Below are positions 8,838 to 20,230 of a stretch of DNA of 26,470 nucleotides, one piece after another (position 1 is the stretch's first letter; every line of letters begins with the position of its first letter). Made by a program: the position numbers and the translations under genes. Source of the DNA: Entophlyctis helioformis (lineage: Eukaryota; Chytridiomycota; Chytridiomycetes; Chytridiales; Chytriomycetaceae); contig JAHLKH010000271.1 in assembly GCA_025526915.1 (NCBI GenBank), positions 1 through 26,470 on the forward strand, written 5' to 3'. Below the pieces are notes generated by a model. That model made no database searches and was not told the origin of the DNA. It saw only the letters and a program-made list of their open reading frames with translations.

Positions 8838-10490
8838 TCAGCCACGAATCACGTCCAGTCGGCCAGTGCAATCGCTCGCCAGCCAGCCTTGGATGGCACG
8901 GTGCTGCTTCATCTTGACAAGAGCCATGCGACAAGCAAGGAACATCTCATGGCGAGTCTCCAAGCCCTCGACCAGGTGCATGGCATCTCTCTTGAGGTGG
9001 GCAGACAGTCGCCTGAGATCCTGGATGCACATGCTGACCTCCTCCTTGTGGCGCTGGATGAGACAATAGTCATCAATGAACCGCCGTGCATGACCAGGCG
9101 AGTTGAGGAACACCTCGGCCGAGTATTCCATGCCAGCCTCATTGCGCCAGAACCACGACTCCATGATGTTTCGCGACTGTGAGATGTTTCCCGTTGCAAC
9201 CACATTGATGACAGCCTCATTGAAGTCCAGAGGCTTCTCCAGCAGAGTCGGATCGATCTGGCATTGAGGGCGACGGGGATTCCAGTCTTCAACTGGCACG
9301 CCATCTGTCGCAGATACATGCAGGGGTGCGCACGATGCAGACATGCGCGCGTGTCAGCCAATATGGCACACAAACTTACCAAACAGCAGTGCCAACCATG
9401 CTGTAAGGAGCCAGTAAGCAAACAAGAACGTGCACACACCGGCATCCTTTCCAGTCTTGATCTTGTCAATCTCGGCGTTCCATGTGTTGATCAATGCAGT
9501 CAGTTTCTTTGCAAGAGTTGCCTTGCGCTTTCTCAACTTGTCATATCCAGCATGCGTTGCTGTGTGGGGAGTATAAACACAGCCGGCATGTTAGGACAGC
9601 CACCGCAGCCGCGAGTGCCCTCCAAATGCATGGCGTGCAGGTGTAAGAGGCAATCGAGTGAGGCTTACATTGGCATGGAACTTGGGGAGGATGAACTGGA
9701 GGTTGTCTGTGTGCTTGGGAAACTGTTTCTAAACATGCAACCATCCAAGACAAGGTGCGTATGCATCAGTCTGCCAGTGAGAATGGACAGCACAGTCTGC
9801 AAACGCGCGCACTTACCATGCCATGCTTCATATACTGGCACGCAATGTCGTAGTACACCTTGATTGCATGCTGGTCGCCGTGCCTCTTAAACATATCCTC
9901 AATGACGTGATCCAGGTACATGAACCGCTCGCCGTAGCTCATATTGATCAAGCGCAGGACGACACTGTGGCGTGCACATATCGACCCGAATACGCCTGTG
10001 ATCTCCAGCCCCTTGAACTTTTCGAACTTGCCAGAAGCGCGAAAGTTGCTGCATTGGGGATCGCCCTTGTCCTGTCCCATGGATTGGTGCATGCAAATGT
10101 GAGATCAGGCTATGGACACAGCAGGCAGAGCAGGCAAAGTCGCAGGCCCACCTTGACGTTCTTTTGCGAGCCAGCAACAGACAGCTTCTGGGCAGTTTCC
10201 GCCGATGGGAAGAACAGCGGATGGGAGGCTGTGAGGTGGAACGGGGCTCGTTGGCGTTTTCGTGGCATGGAAGGGAGAAGGTTGCATCGGCAGCAATGCT
10301 GTGAACATGCTTGCCAATGGCCAATGGGCCGGATGAGCTGTGTGGAGCTGCCTGGGCTGCCTTCGCTGCCAGTGATGACGGCCATGCTGTCCCCCTGGTC
10401 GTCGATGGCATCGCGATGGCAGATCGAGCAGTTGCAGCCGCACGGGTTGCGACAGCGTGTGTTGACAGGCTGGCAGTCAAAGGCAGCGAG
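8838..10490 (-). mobile_element. KDZ (Kyakuja-Dileera-Zisupton) transposase relic with cysteine cluster
   Basis: A spliced model on the minus strand: about 10490-10152, 10071-9817, 9722-9669, 9559-9440 and 9304-8838 (stop TGA). The N-terminal exon carries a cysteine cluster at 10475-10418 (C-x6-C-x3-C-x-C-x-C-x2-C), resembling the CxC clusters attached to KDZ transposases. The second exon has the family signature: C-S-N-F-x-A, then L-E-I-T-G-V, then C-A-R-H, then G-E-R-F-x-Y and Y-D-I-A-C-Q-x-x-K-H. The short third exon ends L-P-K-F-H-A-N, the family's P-x-F-H block. Junctions 10152/10071, 9817/9722 and 9440/9304 keep frame. The join 9669/9559 does not, and the acidic D-G-E-x-x-E-R-x-W block expected after F-H-A is missing. 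The last exon looks like the helical C-terminal region. I read it as an internally deleted, inactive copy. Terminal repeats were not found. Confidence 0.65.
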
Positions 10491-10824
10491 GAGACATGCG
10501 CAGCATCGGGCGGCACTGGAGCCTCGTCACCTGCCTTCAGCCGTACAGTTGCCCATGAGCAAGACGACCAGGCAGCCAGCCAGCCAGCCAGCCGCAGCAG
10601 ACCGTGTTAGTGCCCGCACCAAACCAGACGAGGCAAGATGGTGCTGTGCAGAGGAACAGCAGCCCAGCCAAGCCAAGCAAGCATCAAGGCCACTGCACAC
10701 AACCTACCGAGCGGCGTCAGCAGCCAGTTAGACCTGAACGAGATCGGCACTTGGTGGACTTTGTGATGGTACGAGTGGCAGGGTGTGGTGTCGGCCAGGG
10801 TTGGCAGCAGCGACAGCGCAGTGG
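10491..10824. other. Spacer end, including short CCAG repeat
   Basis: No gene recognised. It contains (CAGC)n at about 10570-10594, the same tetranucleotide family seen at 17042 and in the B introns. The transposase N-terminus may extend into this stretch, but I could not define an exon. Confidence 0.4.
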
Positions 10825-11154
10825 CGGGCGGATGGGCAGACGGGCAGACAGGCGGGTTGGAGACGGTTGTGGCAGCGGCAGCAGGGCAGGGGCGGCGGCG
10901 ACAAGGGTCGGACAGACTTGAACGATGTTGGGCAACGTGTGAGATCAGCCAGACAAAACAGATGAGCGTGACGAACCGCGTGGCACATGGGACGCACTGG
11001 CGAGGCAGCTGTAGGTGTGCAGCGAGGCTGTAAGAGTGCGTCAGGATAAGCAGACAGAGACAGCAATGGCTGGAGGGTGCGACGGTGGAAGCCAGCGCAG
11101 CATCTGCAACGGCGTCACACCGTTATTGAAGCAGAATCGCGCAGTAACCTAGCA

Positions 11155-11212
11155 GGCATGGTATTGCCATGCCGCGATGATAGCAATACCATGCCGTCGC
11201 GAGCCAGCCTGC
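11155..11212 (-). repeat. Hairpin-forming 58-bp repeat (right arm, perfect stem)
   Basis: Mirror copy of 3959-4016, with the 13-bp perfect stem and 15-nt loop preserved. Confidence 0.8.
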
Positions 11213-11374
11213 GAGCAGGATCAGCTGTGGATGTGGATGAGGATGCAGCGATCTGGAGCGGTTCAAGGGGTGTGGGAGGGATGGCATGGGACTGGTGGTC
11301 GTGTGTGCGTTGGTTGCAGGCTGCAGGGGCCAGCACAGCGGCCAGAACAGCAGCCGGTTTGAATGGGATGGGAT

Positions 11375-11432
11375 GGCATGGTATTGCCATGCCGCGATGA
11401 TAGCAATATCATGCCGTCGCGAGCCAGCCTGC
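11375..11432 (-). repeat. Hairpin-forming 58-bp repeat (right arm, one mismatch)
   Basis: Mirror copy of 3739-3796, with the same single stem mismatch (ATATT against ATACC side). The mismatch therefore predates the inverted duplication. Confidence 0.8.
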
Positions 11433-11750
11433 AGCCCAGCCAAATCGGCCGCTCGTTCAGCCAAAACGGCGGAGGCTGTAGGAGCAACAAACGGGAGTGA
11501 GAACAGAGAAGAGTGTGTGTAGTGTGTTGAGATGGTTTGTGGCTACCTGCAGACCCCACATTTGTCCCGGTAGGCAGCCTGTAGCCTGAGCTACAGAACC
11601 CTGGTCGTCCTGCAGGCACGATGGTATTGCTACGCTCTGGTGGTAGAGAGGCATTTTAAAATCATCCCCTCAATCTGAAGCATTTGCTCTTTAGACGCGT
11701 CATGATTTTGCTACCTTACAAATTGCAATCCACATACTAATATTATGGTA

Positions 11751-12587
11751 CTATATTACAGATGTAGTGTCCGAGGCAGCCTTGGCGGCGGCGTTGGAAG
11801 ATGCGGCGTACGAGACGGGAATGGCAGAAACGGGGCCCTTGGCAGTCGCGGCCTGGACTGCTGCACTGCTGTCGGTATCCAAGGCAGCCAGCTGTCTGCG
11901 GAACTCGCGCGGCGCGTCGGCAGCAGATGCGCCAGGGGCGGTTGTGTTGGTGATCTTCTTGTACAGGTTGGTCGTGGTAGTCCAGCAGGCGTTGTTGCGG
12001 TTGGTGACGTAGTTGATGGTCGAGGTGTAAGTCGTGCCGGTTGCACGCGACTTGAACGTGAATGTGATGGTGTCATCTGCGGGCAGGCGGTTGTTGGCGC
12101 CAGAGACAAGACTCAGGTAGTAGATCGCACGACGCTGACTACCGTACAAGTTGGCACCTACGCCAGACGTGAACTCGTTCTTGTGGAACCACTGTGGGGC
12201 GATCGCGTATCGGCATAAGGAACAAGATGGGTCAGCTTCTGGCTGGCTTTGGCTGGCTTTGGCTGGCTTCTGGCTGGCTTCTGGCTGGCTTCTGGCTGGT
12301 GCACAGCAGACCAGCAAGGCACGGTGGATAGCCGTACCTGAAGGAAAGAGTCGCCGTTGATGGCCACGAGCTCGTCGCCAACAGTGATGGCAGCAAAGTC
12401 AGCGCCAAGCAGGTTGGTGATGGGGGCACGAGTGTCCTTGCGAAGCACGACGACGCGGGGGCTTGTCTCAATGTTGTCGCTCTCCACAAACTCCAAGAAG
12501 ACACCGGTGGTGACCGAGAAGCAGCGGTGCGGGCCAGCCATCGAGAAGCGGGTGTGCAAGTCGCGGATCTGCACAAAGACGTCTGCC
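11751..12587 (-). pseudogene. Truncated S41 paralog fragment B-right
   Basis: Mirror copy of fragment B-left, with a single synonymous difference in the region compared (the partner of base 3096). The intron lies at 12192-12337 and has the same expanded CCAG-type repeat. It begins in the R-D-L-H-T region and ends after the Ala/Ser-rich linker, so it lacks signal peptide, nucleophile core and C-terminal domain. It lies 720 bp downstream of gene C in the same orientation. Presumably it was carried along in the duplication rather than formed twice. Confidence 0.8.
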
Positions 12588-13307
12588 TGTGCCGTCTGGC
12601 AGGTCAACGTCGTCGTTTTCTAAACAGTTTTTGTGGCTGCATCCAGTGGCGCTCGTGCACAGATGCTTGGCCGATTGCTGGTCGATGGCAGTCGAACGGG
12701 CCATGGCGTGCTGGTCGAGAAGGCTGGCAGCAGGACGGTGTGCAGGATGGACAGAGCGGGAGCGACTTGAACGGTGTGCTTGTGCGGGCAGCGGGCAGTT
12801 ATTTGAGCTCCTTGGGCTGCCAGCGGGATACTTGGTGGCTGCAACTGTTTCAGATGGCGATGAGGCGTCGCTGTTGCTGCGGCTGCTGGTGGTGGCGGCA
12901 CACGGCCGCTGTATGCTACGTGAGTCACTGGTGCCGCCCAAGCGTGCGGGCAGGGACGGCGGAGTATTGCAAGATTGGCGGCGCTCGAAGCCAGGGAGGT
13001 CGCCTGCTGCACACAGAAGCACAACGTCTGGACTGGCCGTGGTGTTGGAGAGCATGTGCGAGAGGTGCGGGATGTGCAGGATGTGCGGGGATGTGTCAGG
13101 ATGGTGCAAGAGCAAGAACGCAAGCTGGCATGCTCAGCACGTTAAAGCACAGAGCTGCTTGGCACAAGGTGGCAGATGCGGGTGCTTGGCAGGATTGAGC
13201 GATCGCTTCTTTATTCGCATGGTGACACAGACCAAGCAGGGCAGGCGTGTCTCGATAAGAGCAGCCTGTTGCTACTGGGAATTAAAGAATGGCGTCATTT
13301 GGCTGGT
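12588..13307. other. Non-coding interval between gene C and fragment B-right
   Basis: Mirror of 1864-2583. It holds the poly(A) signal of gene C and no recognisable gene. Confidence 0.5.
13210..13215 (-). terminator. Polyadenylation signal AATAAA of gene C
   Basis: TTTATT on the plus strand, about 93 bp beyond the stop codon of gene C. Identical to the signal in the left arm. Confidence 0.55.
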
Positions 13308-16260
13308 CTAGGCAGTGGTGACGGAGAAGGCGGTGATCGAGGCACCGCTGCCAGAGGCAACAGCAGAGTCGGAGATGAACTTGATGGCGAGGCTGAAGCG
13401 CTGCGTGGTGGTGGTGAACGTGAAGCTGCGCGAAAGCGTGCCGGTGCCAGACACGCCCGGCAGAGGCGCCGGCGCAACAACCGGCAGGATCGGACGTACC
13501 GCGCCGGCCGAGCTGATGTAGTTGAGCTGCAAAAAGTCAAAGTTGGCCTCGGTGGCATACGACGCATTGAGCGTGATCGTGAGGCGCGAGCCGGTCGTGG
13601 CCGTGAAGAAGAACTCGAGGCTCGTGTCCGTGTTGTCGAGGTAGCTCACGCCGTTGTTGATGCGCCACACGTTGCCCGATCGGTTCCAGCCCGTCGTCGG
13701 GGCGGTGAGCGAGGCGCCAGCATTGTACACGCCAATGGCCGGGCTGAGTGCCAGGCTCCATTGGAACGGCGTTGTGCGTGCAAGCGCAATGCGGTCCGCA
13801 TCGCGAGGCACCGTGCGCACGCTGCGCTTGGTCTTGAGGAACTGTGCGCCAGCCTTCTTGCCCGTGATCACAAGCTGCTGGTTGCCGAGTCCCGCCACCG
13901 ACACCACGTCAATGTCGACCGTCGTCTTGGCTCCCGTCGACGGGATGCCGCTGCGGGTTGCAAGCGTCGTGCTGCTGGCCGTCTGCACCGTCAGCTCGTC
14001 GAGACCGGCCAGCTGTGGCGACAGGCGGAACGAGCCGGCCGCAACCTCAAACGTCTGCGGCTCCAGCACAAAGAACAGACCGGCCTTGCCCGTCTGCGCG
14101 CCGTTGGCAGCAAGCGCGTCCGCGATGCGGTCGTACTGCGACGACGTGGTTGCGCCAGGCAGCACGTCCGACAGCCGTGCACGCACAATCTGGTCGGCCG
14201 TGATGCCAATGTCCTCGATCAGCTGGCCGGCCTGCAGGCCGTTGCGCACAGACTGGCGGATGCCCACCGACATGCCGTTGCCATAGTTCTGGCCGCCGAC
14301 GGTCAGGTCGGACGTGAACGGCAGCACCTTGAAGTCGGTCGGGTCCAGTTGCACCAGGTTCTCAAACTGCAGCACGTTGGCACCGCCGGCACCGGTCCGT
14401 CCGTCCTCGCCAAAGATGATGCCCGTGGCCGAACCCTGGAAGTTGGCCGAGAGCATGTCACAGGCCGAGTAGCAGCGGCCGTTGTTGAGGATGCCGACCG
14501 GCTTGAGGTACGCCTGGCCGAGCGTGTTGACAGCCTCCTGCGTGTCAAACAGACCGATCTCGGTGTACTTGGAGCCGGGAGCCGTGCGCGTGTACGCGTC
14601 GTAGAACGACTCGCCTGGCGCAGACGTGTCGACAAACGTGCGCTTCATGACGTCGTTGTACAGGAAGCGAGCACCGAACGGGTTGAAGTCGGGCTTGAAC
14701 AGCTGCGGGATCGAGTTGGCGTATGTGATGATGCCGCCGCCATTGTCGCGAATGTCAATGAGCACGGCGTTGGTGTCCTTGAGCTGGTTGACAAGCAGCG
14801 AGCGGATCGTGTTGAGCGCAAGCACGTCGTTGGGCTGGCCGGTCGAGTCGTTGGGAACAAAGTCGTCGAGACGCAGCACGCCGAGGTTCTTGCCCTGAGG
14901 GTCCCAGATGCCCCACGACAGACCCGTGCTGCTGGTGGCCGTCAGGCGAACAGGGCCGAGCGCGAGATTGCCGCCGAGCGCCGCCTTCTTGAACTCGAGG
15001 AACTGGTCGTCGACAATGGCGATCGGCTTCTTGAGCGGGTTGAGCTTGCGCGCCGAGCTGGCCGGCGTCACGACCGTCTCGGCTGGCGGAGCAGCGACGG
15101 TCTCGGGAGCATCGCCGCCTGCAGGCGTCTTGGCGAGCGACGAGCGGCCGGTCGACGGAGCAGCAGCCGTGGGAAGCGTGCGGCCAGTCAGCCGACGGTA
15201 CAGTGCAGACTGCGCGCTGTAGCAGGCGTCGTTGCGCGACGTGACGTAGTTGATGACGGCCGAGTACGTGGCGCCGGTCGCACGCGACTTGAACGTGAAC
15301 GTGATCGTGTCCTGTGCAGGCAGGCGGTTGATGATACCAGGCACGTATGACAGGTAGTCGATGCCACGACGCTGGCCGCCAAAGGCGTTGGCACCGGCAC
15401 CCGACGTGAACTGGTTCTTGCGGAACCACTCGGCAAACGAGTCGCCGTTGACAGACACAAGCTCGTCGCCGGCCGTGATGGCGGCAAAGTCAGTGCCAAG
15501 CAGGCTGGTGAGCGCCGTGCGAGTGTCCTTGCGGAGCACGACGACGCGCGGGTTGTTGGCAATGTCGGCGTCGGCGCCCTCGACAAACTCAAAGAACAGG
15601 CCGGTGGTGGCGCCGTAGCAGCGGTACGGGCCGTTGGTCAGGAACAGCGTGTGCAGATCGCGGACCTGGATGAAGGCGTCCGACAGCTGCAGCTGCAGCT
15701 CGCCGTCGCTGATGGTGGTCAGGTTGGCACGGATGCGCTGGAGAGTGGGGGTCGGGTCGGCAGCTGGGCCGTAGTTGATGGCCTTGCTCTCGCGGTTGAC
15801 CCAAGCCTGTGTGCGTGGATCGAAGTGGATGGATCGAGATGCGGGCCAATTGGATGGGATGGGATGGGATTGGTCGAGATGGGATGGATGGCGCAGTCGA
15901 GATGCAGGTGCACAGCCGAGCGAGATACAGGAACACGCATGAGAAAGGATCATGTCAGTTGAGTGGCGGATCCGTCAGGGAAACGATGGCAGGCACATGC
16001 ATATGGCGGCAGGCATAGACAGCCAGGCGGCTGCATGTGTGCACACGGCAACACTCGGTGCTCGGCACAAAGACGCAGGGCAAGCAACGTACACTGTTGA
16101 GCACAGTCTCGGCCTGCGTGAGCAGAGCGTTGCGCTGCGCCAGCGTGTATGGCAGGAACGCAAGGCGGCCAGATGCGCGCTCGGTGCGGAGCGTGCTGAC
16201 GGTCTGGGCCGATGCCGAGGTGGCGAGGAGAGCGACGGTGGCAGAGAGAAGAAGCTGCAT
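13308..16260 (-). CDS. Secreted S41 family (tail-specific protease-like) peptidase, gene C
   Basis: Two exons, 16260-16093 and 15806-13308, give 888 aa. The 286-bp intron has donor GTACGT and acceptor CACACAG, phase 0, at the same protein position as the first introns of D and E. The ATG at 16260 gives a signal peptide (M-Q-L-L-L-S-A-T-V-A, then A-T-S-A-S-A-Q at about 13-19); an upstream open frame from 15953 is intronic. In order: R-D-L-H-T with His108; PDZ-like region with G-D-E-L-V-S-V-N-G; Ala/Ser/Pro linker; S41 core with D-I-R-D-N-G-G-G from residue 407; nucleophile motif C-Y-S-A-C-D with Ser503; G-E-D-G motif; C-terminal beta-rich domain of about 150 residues. Probably an extracellular protease. 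There is no Lys at +25 from the Ser as in Ctp/Tsp enzymes, so a CPAF-like Ser-His mechanism is inferred. It lacks the second intron of D. Confidence 0.88.
15852..15890 (+). repeat. (GGGAT)n repeat in intron 1 of gene C
   Basis: Short pentanucleotide array GGATGGGATGGGATGGGAT followed by related GATGGGATGG. It lies wholly inside the 286-bp intron and probably explains why that intron is longer than those of D (75 bp) and E (135 bp). Confidence 0.7.
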
Positions 16261-17041
16261 GTTGGCGACGTGGATCTTGGTGGCTTTGGTGTTGGTGGCG
16301 GCGGTGGTGGTCGAGTGGTGGTTGTCGAGTGGACAGAGGCTGGATATGTATGTGTGTAGATGTGCTGGTGTACAGGCAGTAGGCGAGGAGCAGAGACGAC
16401 TTTGAGGCGACGAGCAGGAGCGGATGAGAGAGCAGCACGACGAGGGGCGACGCTCTGCCTTTTGAATGCCGCCGCCCCTCGCCTCAGGCGGCATGCTCTG
16501 AGCGTTATCCCCCCGCCACTCGCACAACGCCTGCCTTGCATGTTCGCCTTGTGGTGTCGCGCACACCAACCACCGCCACGCGTTGGACCCTTGAACGCGT
16601 GAAGAGCGCGTGGAACACAACCATGTGGAGCTCCACGAGACCAGGGGTCGTGCCGCACTCCCGTCTGCCACTCATTGTGCGCTGAATGAGGCTGCACAGG
16701 CGGTTCGATCCGCTTCGTCGGACAAGGGGTTGGTGCTTGTCTCTTGTGCACACCTGCGGCCGAGCCAGGGCCAGCAAGTGGAATGGCAGCACAAGATCAC
16801 GGGTGCAGACTGCCAGCCAGCTCGCGCTCGGCGTTGGTTGCCGGGCAGCACAGCGGCGCACAAGCAAGCACACAGAGAGGGGGCAGAGGGAGGGGAAAGC
16901 AAGTGGCTCGTGCCTGCAGGGCACCACAGATGCCCATATGGCGATTCTGCTTGTGGCTGCTGCGTGTCTGTGCGGTTGAGGGTGCATCGAGCCACATCTG
17001 CACCTGGCATCTGGCATATGGCATCGGGCGAGCGGCATCTT

Positions 17042-17091
<50 letters not shown>

Positions 17092-17347
17092 GTGCACAAA
17101 CAGACTTTCCAAGTTTCGCCGCATCGCAGGACATGCGGCACGTGTCGAATATCCGCATGGCACATGTCGAGCACACGTCGTGCACATGTCGCCCCCTTGG
17201 CAGCCACTGCTGCCTTGTCAATGGCGCAACCATCTGTCGCAGTTGCGGCACTTTCCTCTCTTGCCTTGCGGCACCCAAGTGCACAGATCTCGTTGCAGCC
17301 AGCGGCACGTTCATATGTTCATTCAGGACCACAAACACACCAGCAGC
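16261..17347. other. Intergenic region between genes C and E
   Basis: This is the upstream region of gene C and the downstream region of gene E. Just upstream of C it is CA/CCA-rich on the coding strand, with a weak CATATCC at about 16342-16348 but no clear TATA box. It contains a long (CCAG)n microsatellite. Frames across it are shadows that run into gene E's antisense. No gene recognised. Confidence 0.5.
17042..17091 (+). repeat. (CCAG)12 microsatellite
   Basis: Uninterrupted CCAG tetranucleotide over 50 bp in the C-E intergenic region, the longest pure microsatellite in the window. Related CCAG/CAGC runs occur at 2872-2938, about 10570-10594 and 12233-12299. Confidence 0.95.
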
Positions 17348-20183
17348 TTAAAGAGAGACACCAAACGAGTACAGCTTGACACCAGGCGCGTTCTGTACAT
17401 TGTCGGACACGAAGCGAGTCGAGAGGGCAAACAGCTCGGTGGTGGTGTTGAACTTGAATGTGCGGTCAAGAGTGCCCTTGCCAGAGATGCCGTTGGACAC
17501 ACGGGTGCCGGCGGTGGTTGTCAGGAACGGCGTGACTCTGTTGGTGGCGTCAACGTAGTTGAGCTGGAAGAAGTCAAAGCCCTGCTCGGTGTCGTAGTCG
17601 GCCTTGATGGCAATATTGATAGACGTGCCGACAGGTGCTTTCATGAAGAATCGGATGTCGGTGTCCACGCCGGTCGAGTAGTTGGCCTGCGTGCCGATTT
17701 GCCAGACGTTGTCGACCTTGGTCCAGCCGAGAGCAGGGTTGGTGAGCGAGGTACCAGCGTTGATGATGCCGATGGCATTGGCAGTGTTGAGATCCCAGTT
17801 GAAGGCAGCCTTGGTGACGTCGATGCGATCAGACTCCTTGACAGCCAAGGTGAACGAACGGAATGCCTTGACCACCTGAGCGCCGTTCTTTCTGCCAAGG
17901 ACGGTGACGGAGCCAAGGACGCCAGGGCCCTTGGTGGGAGGGATGACCGTGACAGGGAAGACGCGCTTGAAGGCGCCAACACCAGCAAACAGGTCGCGGC
18001 GGCGACCCAAGAGCTTGCCGGCCGCCGTCTGGAGGGTGACCTCGTCGATTCCGCCAACCTCGGGGGCGTACTTGAACAAGCCTGCATCGACCGTCGCAGT
18101 AAGAGGGCCGCCGGCAAAGTGAAGCGAGTTTTGGCCGTTGAGTGCACCGCGACGGGCGAGCTCATCGGCAATGCGGTCGAGCTGGCTGTTGCGGGGGTTG
18201 CTGGGGAGGAGATCGTCGAGGGTGGGCAGAACGACCATGTCCGAAGGAACACCGCTGTCCTCGATGAGCTTGCCGAGCGCCTTGCCGGTCCGGACAGTCT
18301 GACGGATGCCGACACGCATGGTGTTGGCGTAGTTGGTGCCGGCGACAGTCAGCTGGCCCGTGTATGGGAGCGCCTTGAAGTCGGTGGGGTTGATCGTGAC
18401 CAAGCTCCTGTGCTCAAGCACGTTGGCACCACCGCCGCCGGTGGCCGAGTCCTCGCCAAAGATGACGCCAATGTCGGTGTTCTGGATGTTGGCCGACAGG
18501 AGCTCGCAGGCGGAATAGCAGTTGCCGTCCGTGAGCAGGCCCATGGGTCTGACATACGCCTGGCCGAGCGCGTTGTCGCGGGCAAATGTGCCAAAGAAGC
18601 CGAGCTCAGTGAACTGCGATCCAGCCGCGGTCTTGATGTAAGCCTGGCGCCACGAGTCGGTTGGCGCGGCTGAATCAACAAACGTGCGCTTCATGATGTC
18701 CTTGTAGAGGTAGCGGGCACCCATCTGGACAAAGTCGGGCTTGAACAGCTGCGGGATCGCGTTGGCGTACGAGATGAGACCGCCGCCGTTCCCGCGCATG
18801 TCAAAGAGGATCGCATTGGTGTCCTTGAGCTGGTTGGAGAGGAGGCCGTGCATGATGGTGACGGCCAGGCGATCGTTGGACTGGCCGGTCGAGTCGTTGG
18901 GAACAAAGTCGTCCATGCGGATGATTCCGAGGTTCTTGCCCTGGGGGTCGTAGATGCCCCACGAGAGACCCGAGACAGGCGTGGTGTTGACCGTGACGGG
19001 GCCGAGAGCAAGGTCGCCGACCGAGTCGGCCTTTTCGGCGTCGAGGATCGGGTTCGCACGGATCGCCATGGGGTTTCTGAGGAAATCGTACTTGTCCTCT
19101 GGAAGGGTGATGGTCTCGACGACAGCGTCCTTGGCAGCGGCCATCGAAGGAGCCTTGCGAGCAGAACGAGCAGAGGCGAGAGAAGGAGTGCCGACGTTCA
19201 GACCAGGCACAAACTTGGCGGTGGCAGCCCAGCAGGCGTCATCGCGGAACGACACGTAGGGCATGGTGGTTGTGTATGTCTGGCCGGTTGCGCGCGACTT
19301 GAACACAAACGTGTTGACATCGTTCTTGGGCAGCTCGTTGTACGCGCCAGACACGCCCGTGAGGTAGTTGAGGGTGAAGCGCAAGCCGCCTGCCTCGCCG
19401 GCACCGCCCGTGATCCACTGGTTCTCGTTGTAGAACTCGTCGAACGTCTTGCCGTTGAAGGACACGAGCTCGTCGCCGATCGACACCTTCTTGAGTTCGT
19501 CGCCAAGGATGGCGAGCGAGCCAGCGCGGGTCGTGAAACGCTCGACAACGATGATGCGCTTGTTGTTGACCAAGACGGGCTTGTAGAAGATACCGGTGGA
19601 CGCGGTAAAGCACTGGTACGGGCCCGGGTTGACGTAGTTGGTGCTGCACAGCACACAGTCAGAACCACAATGTCCGCACATGTCACTGTCGCCTTCAAAA
19701 CGGCCAGACTTACTGGCCGTCACGAGCATTGGCGAATGCGTTGGAGAGCGTCAGGTGGAACTCGGTGTCGGTGACGTTTTGCAGCTTGGCGCGGAGGCTG
19801 GCGATCTTGGGGAAGGGGTCGGCGGTCTTGCCATTGGGGTAGTAGTCGAGCTTCGACTGCAGGTTCACCCATGTCTGTTGCGTGTGCACCGCGGGTTGGT
19901 GAAAGCAAGCGAGGCGAGCGGTTAGTCACGATAGCGGGCGAGGAGGGCGAGGCCCACAGACGAAGGGGCAGCAGCACTGCGTTCAAGTGAGCGCATAAGG
20001 CGAGCTCACCTGCATGAGCGCCTCGACCTGGTTGAGGCCGGCAGTCTTTTGTTCAAGAGTGTAGGGCACAAACTGGAACACATTTGCCGCACGGTCCTCG
20101 GCGAGGGTCTTGTACGTGAACTGTGCACTGACGGTGCCCGAGGCAGCCAGCAGCGAGACCAGCGCGAATGCAGACGAGACCAT
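17348..20183 (-). CDS. Secreted S41 family peptidase, gene E
   Basis: Three exons, 20183-20010, 19874-19714 and 19643-17348, join in frame to 876 aa ending TAA. Intron 1 (135 bp, GTGAGC..CAACAG, phase 0) is at the same place as in C and D. Intron 2 (70 bp, GTAAGT..GTGCAG, phase 2) splits the His112 codon of R-D-G-H-T; without it a TAA follows, which supports the splice. Signal peptide from M-V-S-S-A-F-A to S-A-Q (about residues 1-21). Then the PDZ-like region with G-D-E-L-V-S-F-N-G, a linker with basic residues, D-M-R-G-N-G-G-G from residue 393, and C-Y-S-A-C-E with Ser489. The C-terminal beta-rich domain is conserved. It is the most diverged of the three intact members. It is divergent from gene D across 591 bp, so co-regulation is possible. 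Confidence 0.87.
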
Positions 20184-20223
20184 GTCTATGCTGTGAGCTG
20201 CTCGACGAGCGGCATGGGCCGCG

Positions 20224-20230
20224 ACTTTAA
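20224..20230 (-). promoter_or_regulatory. Possible TATA-like element of gene E
   Basis: Reads TTAAAGT on the minus strand, about 40 bp before the ATG at 20183. The spacing resembles that of the TATA box of gene D. The match to consensus is weak. Confidence 0.3.

Larger units (their letters stand above)
10856..11750. other. Non-coding inner part of right arm
   Basis: Mirror of 3421-4320 with no supportable gene. Apart from the two hairpin repeats it shows only the A/T-rich 100 bp next to fragment B-right (about 11650-11755). Confidence 0.5.
10825..15168. repeat. Right arm of large inverted duplication
   Basis: Reverse-complement partner of 1-4362. Its inner end is the short (CGGGCAGA)n tract at about 10825-10855, after which homology with the left arm stops abruptly. 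On the outer side the match is limited only by the left window edge, which pairs with 15168; sequence further right belongs to the same gene C, whose first exon and promoter lie at 15807-16300. The inverted copies are separated by 6462 bp of single-copy spacer. Confidence 0.97.

Noticed and set aside
1..15168. The inverted arms as terminal inverted repeats of one giant transposon
   Set aside because: The arms contain host-type S41 genes and extend past the left edge, no target-site duplication can be seen, and the only transposase is decayed. It stays a hypothesis, not an annotation.
15807..15953. Alternative start of gene C at 15953 in the continuous open frame
   Set aside because: This stretch is the 3' part of intron 1. 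Splicing to the exon at 16260-16093 gives a signal peptide and the same junction as in genes D and E.
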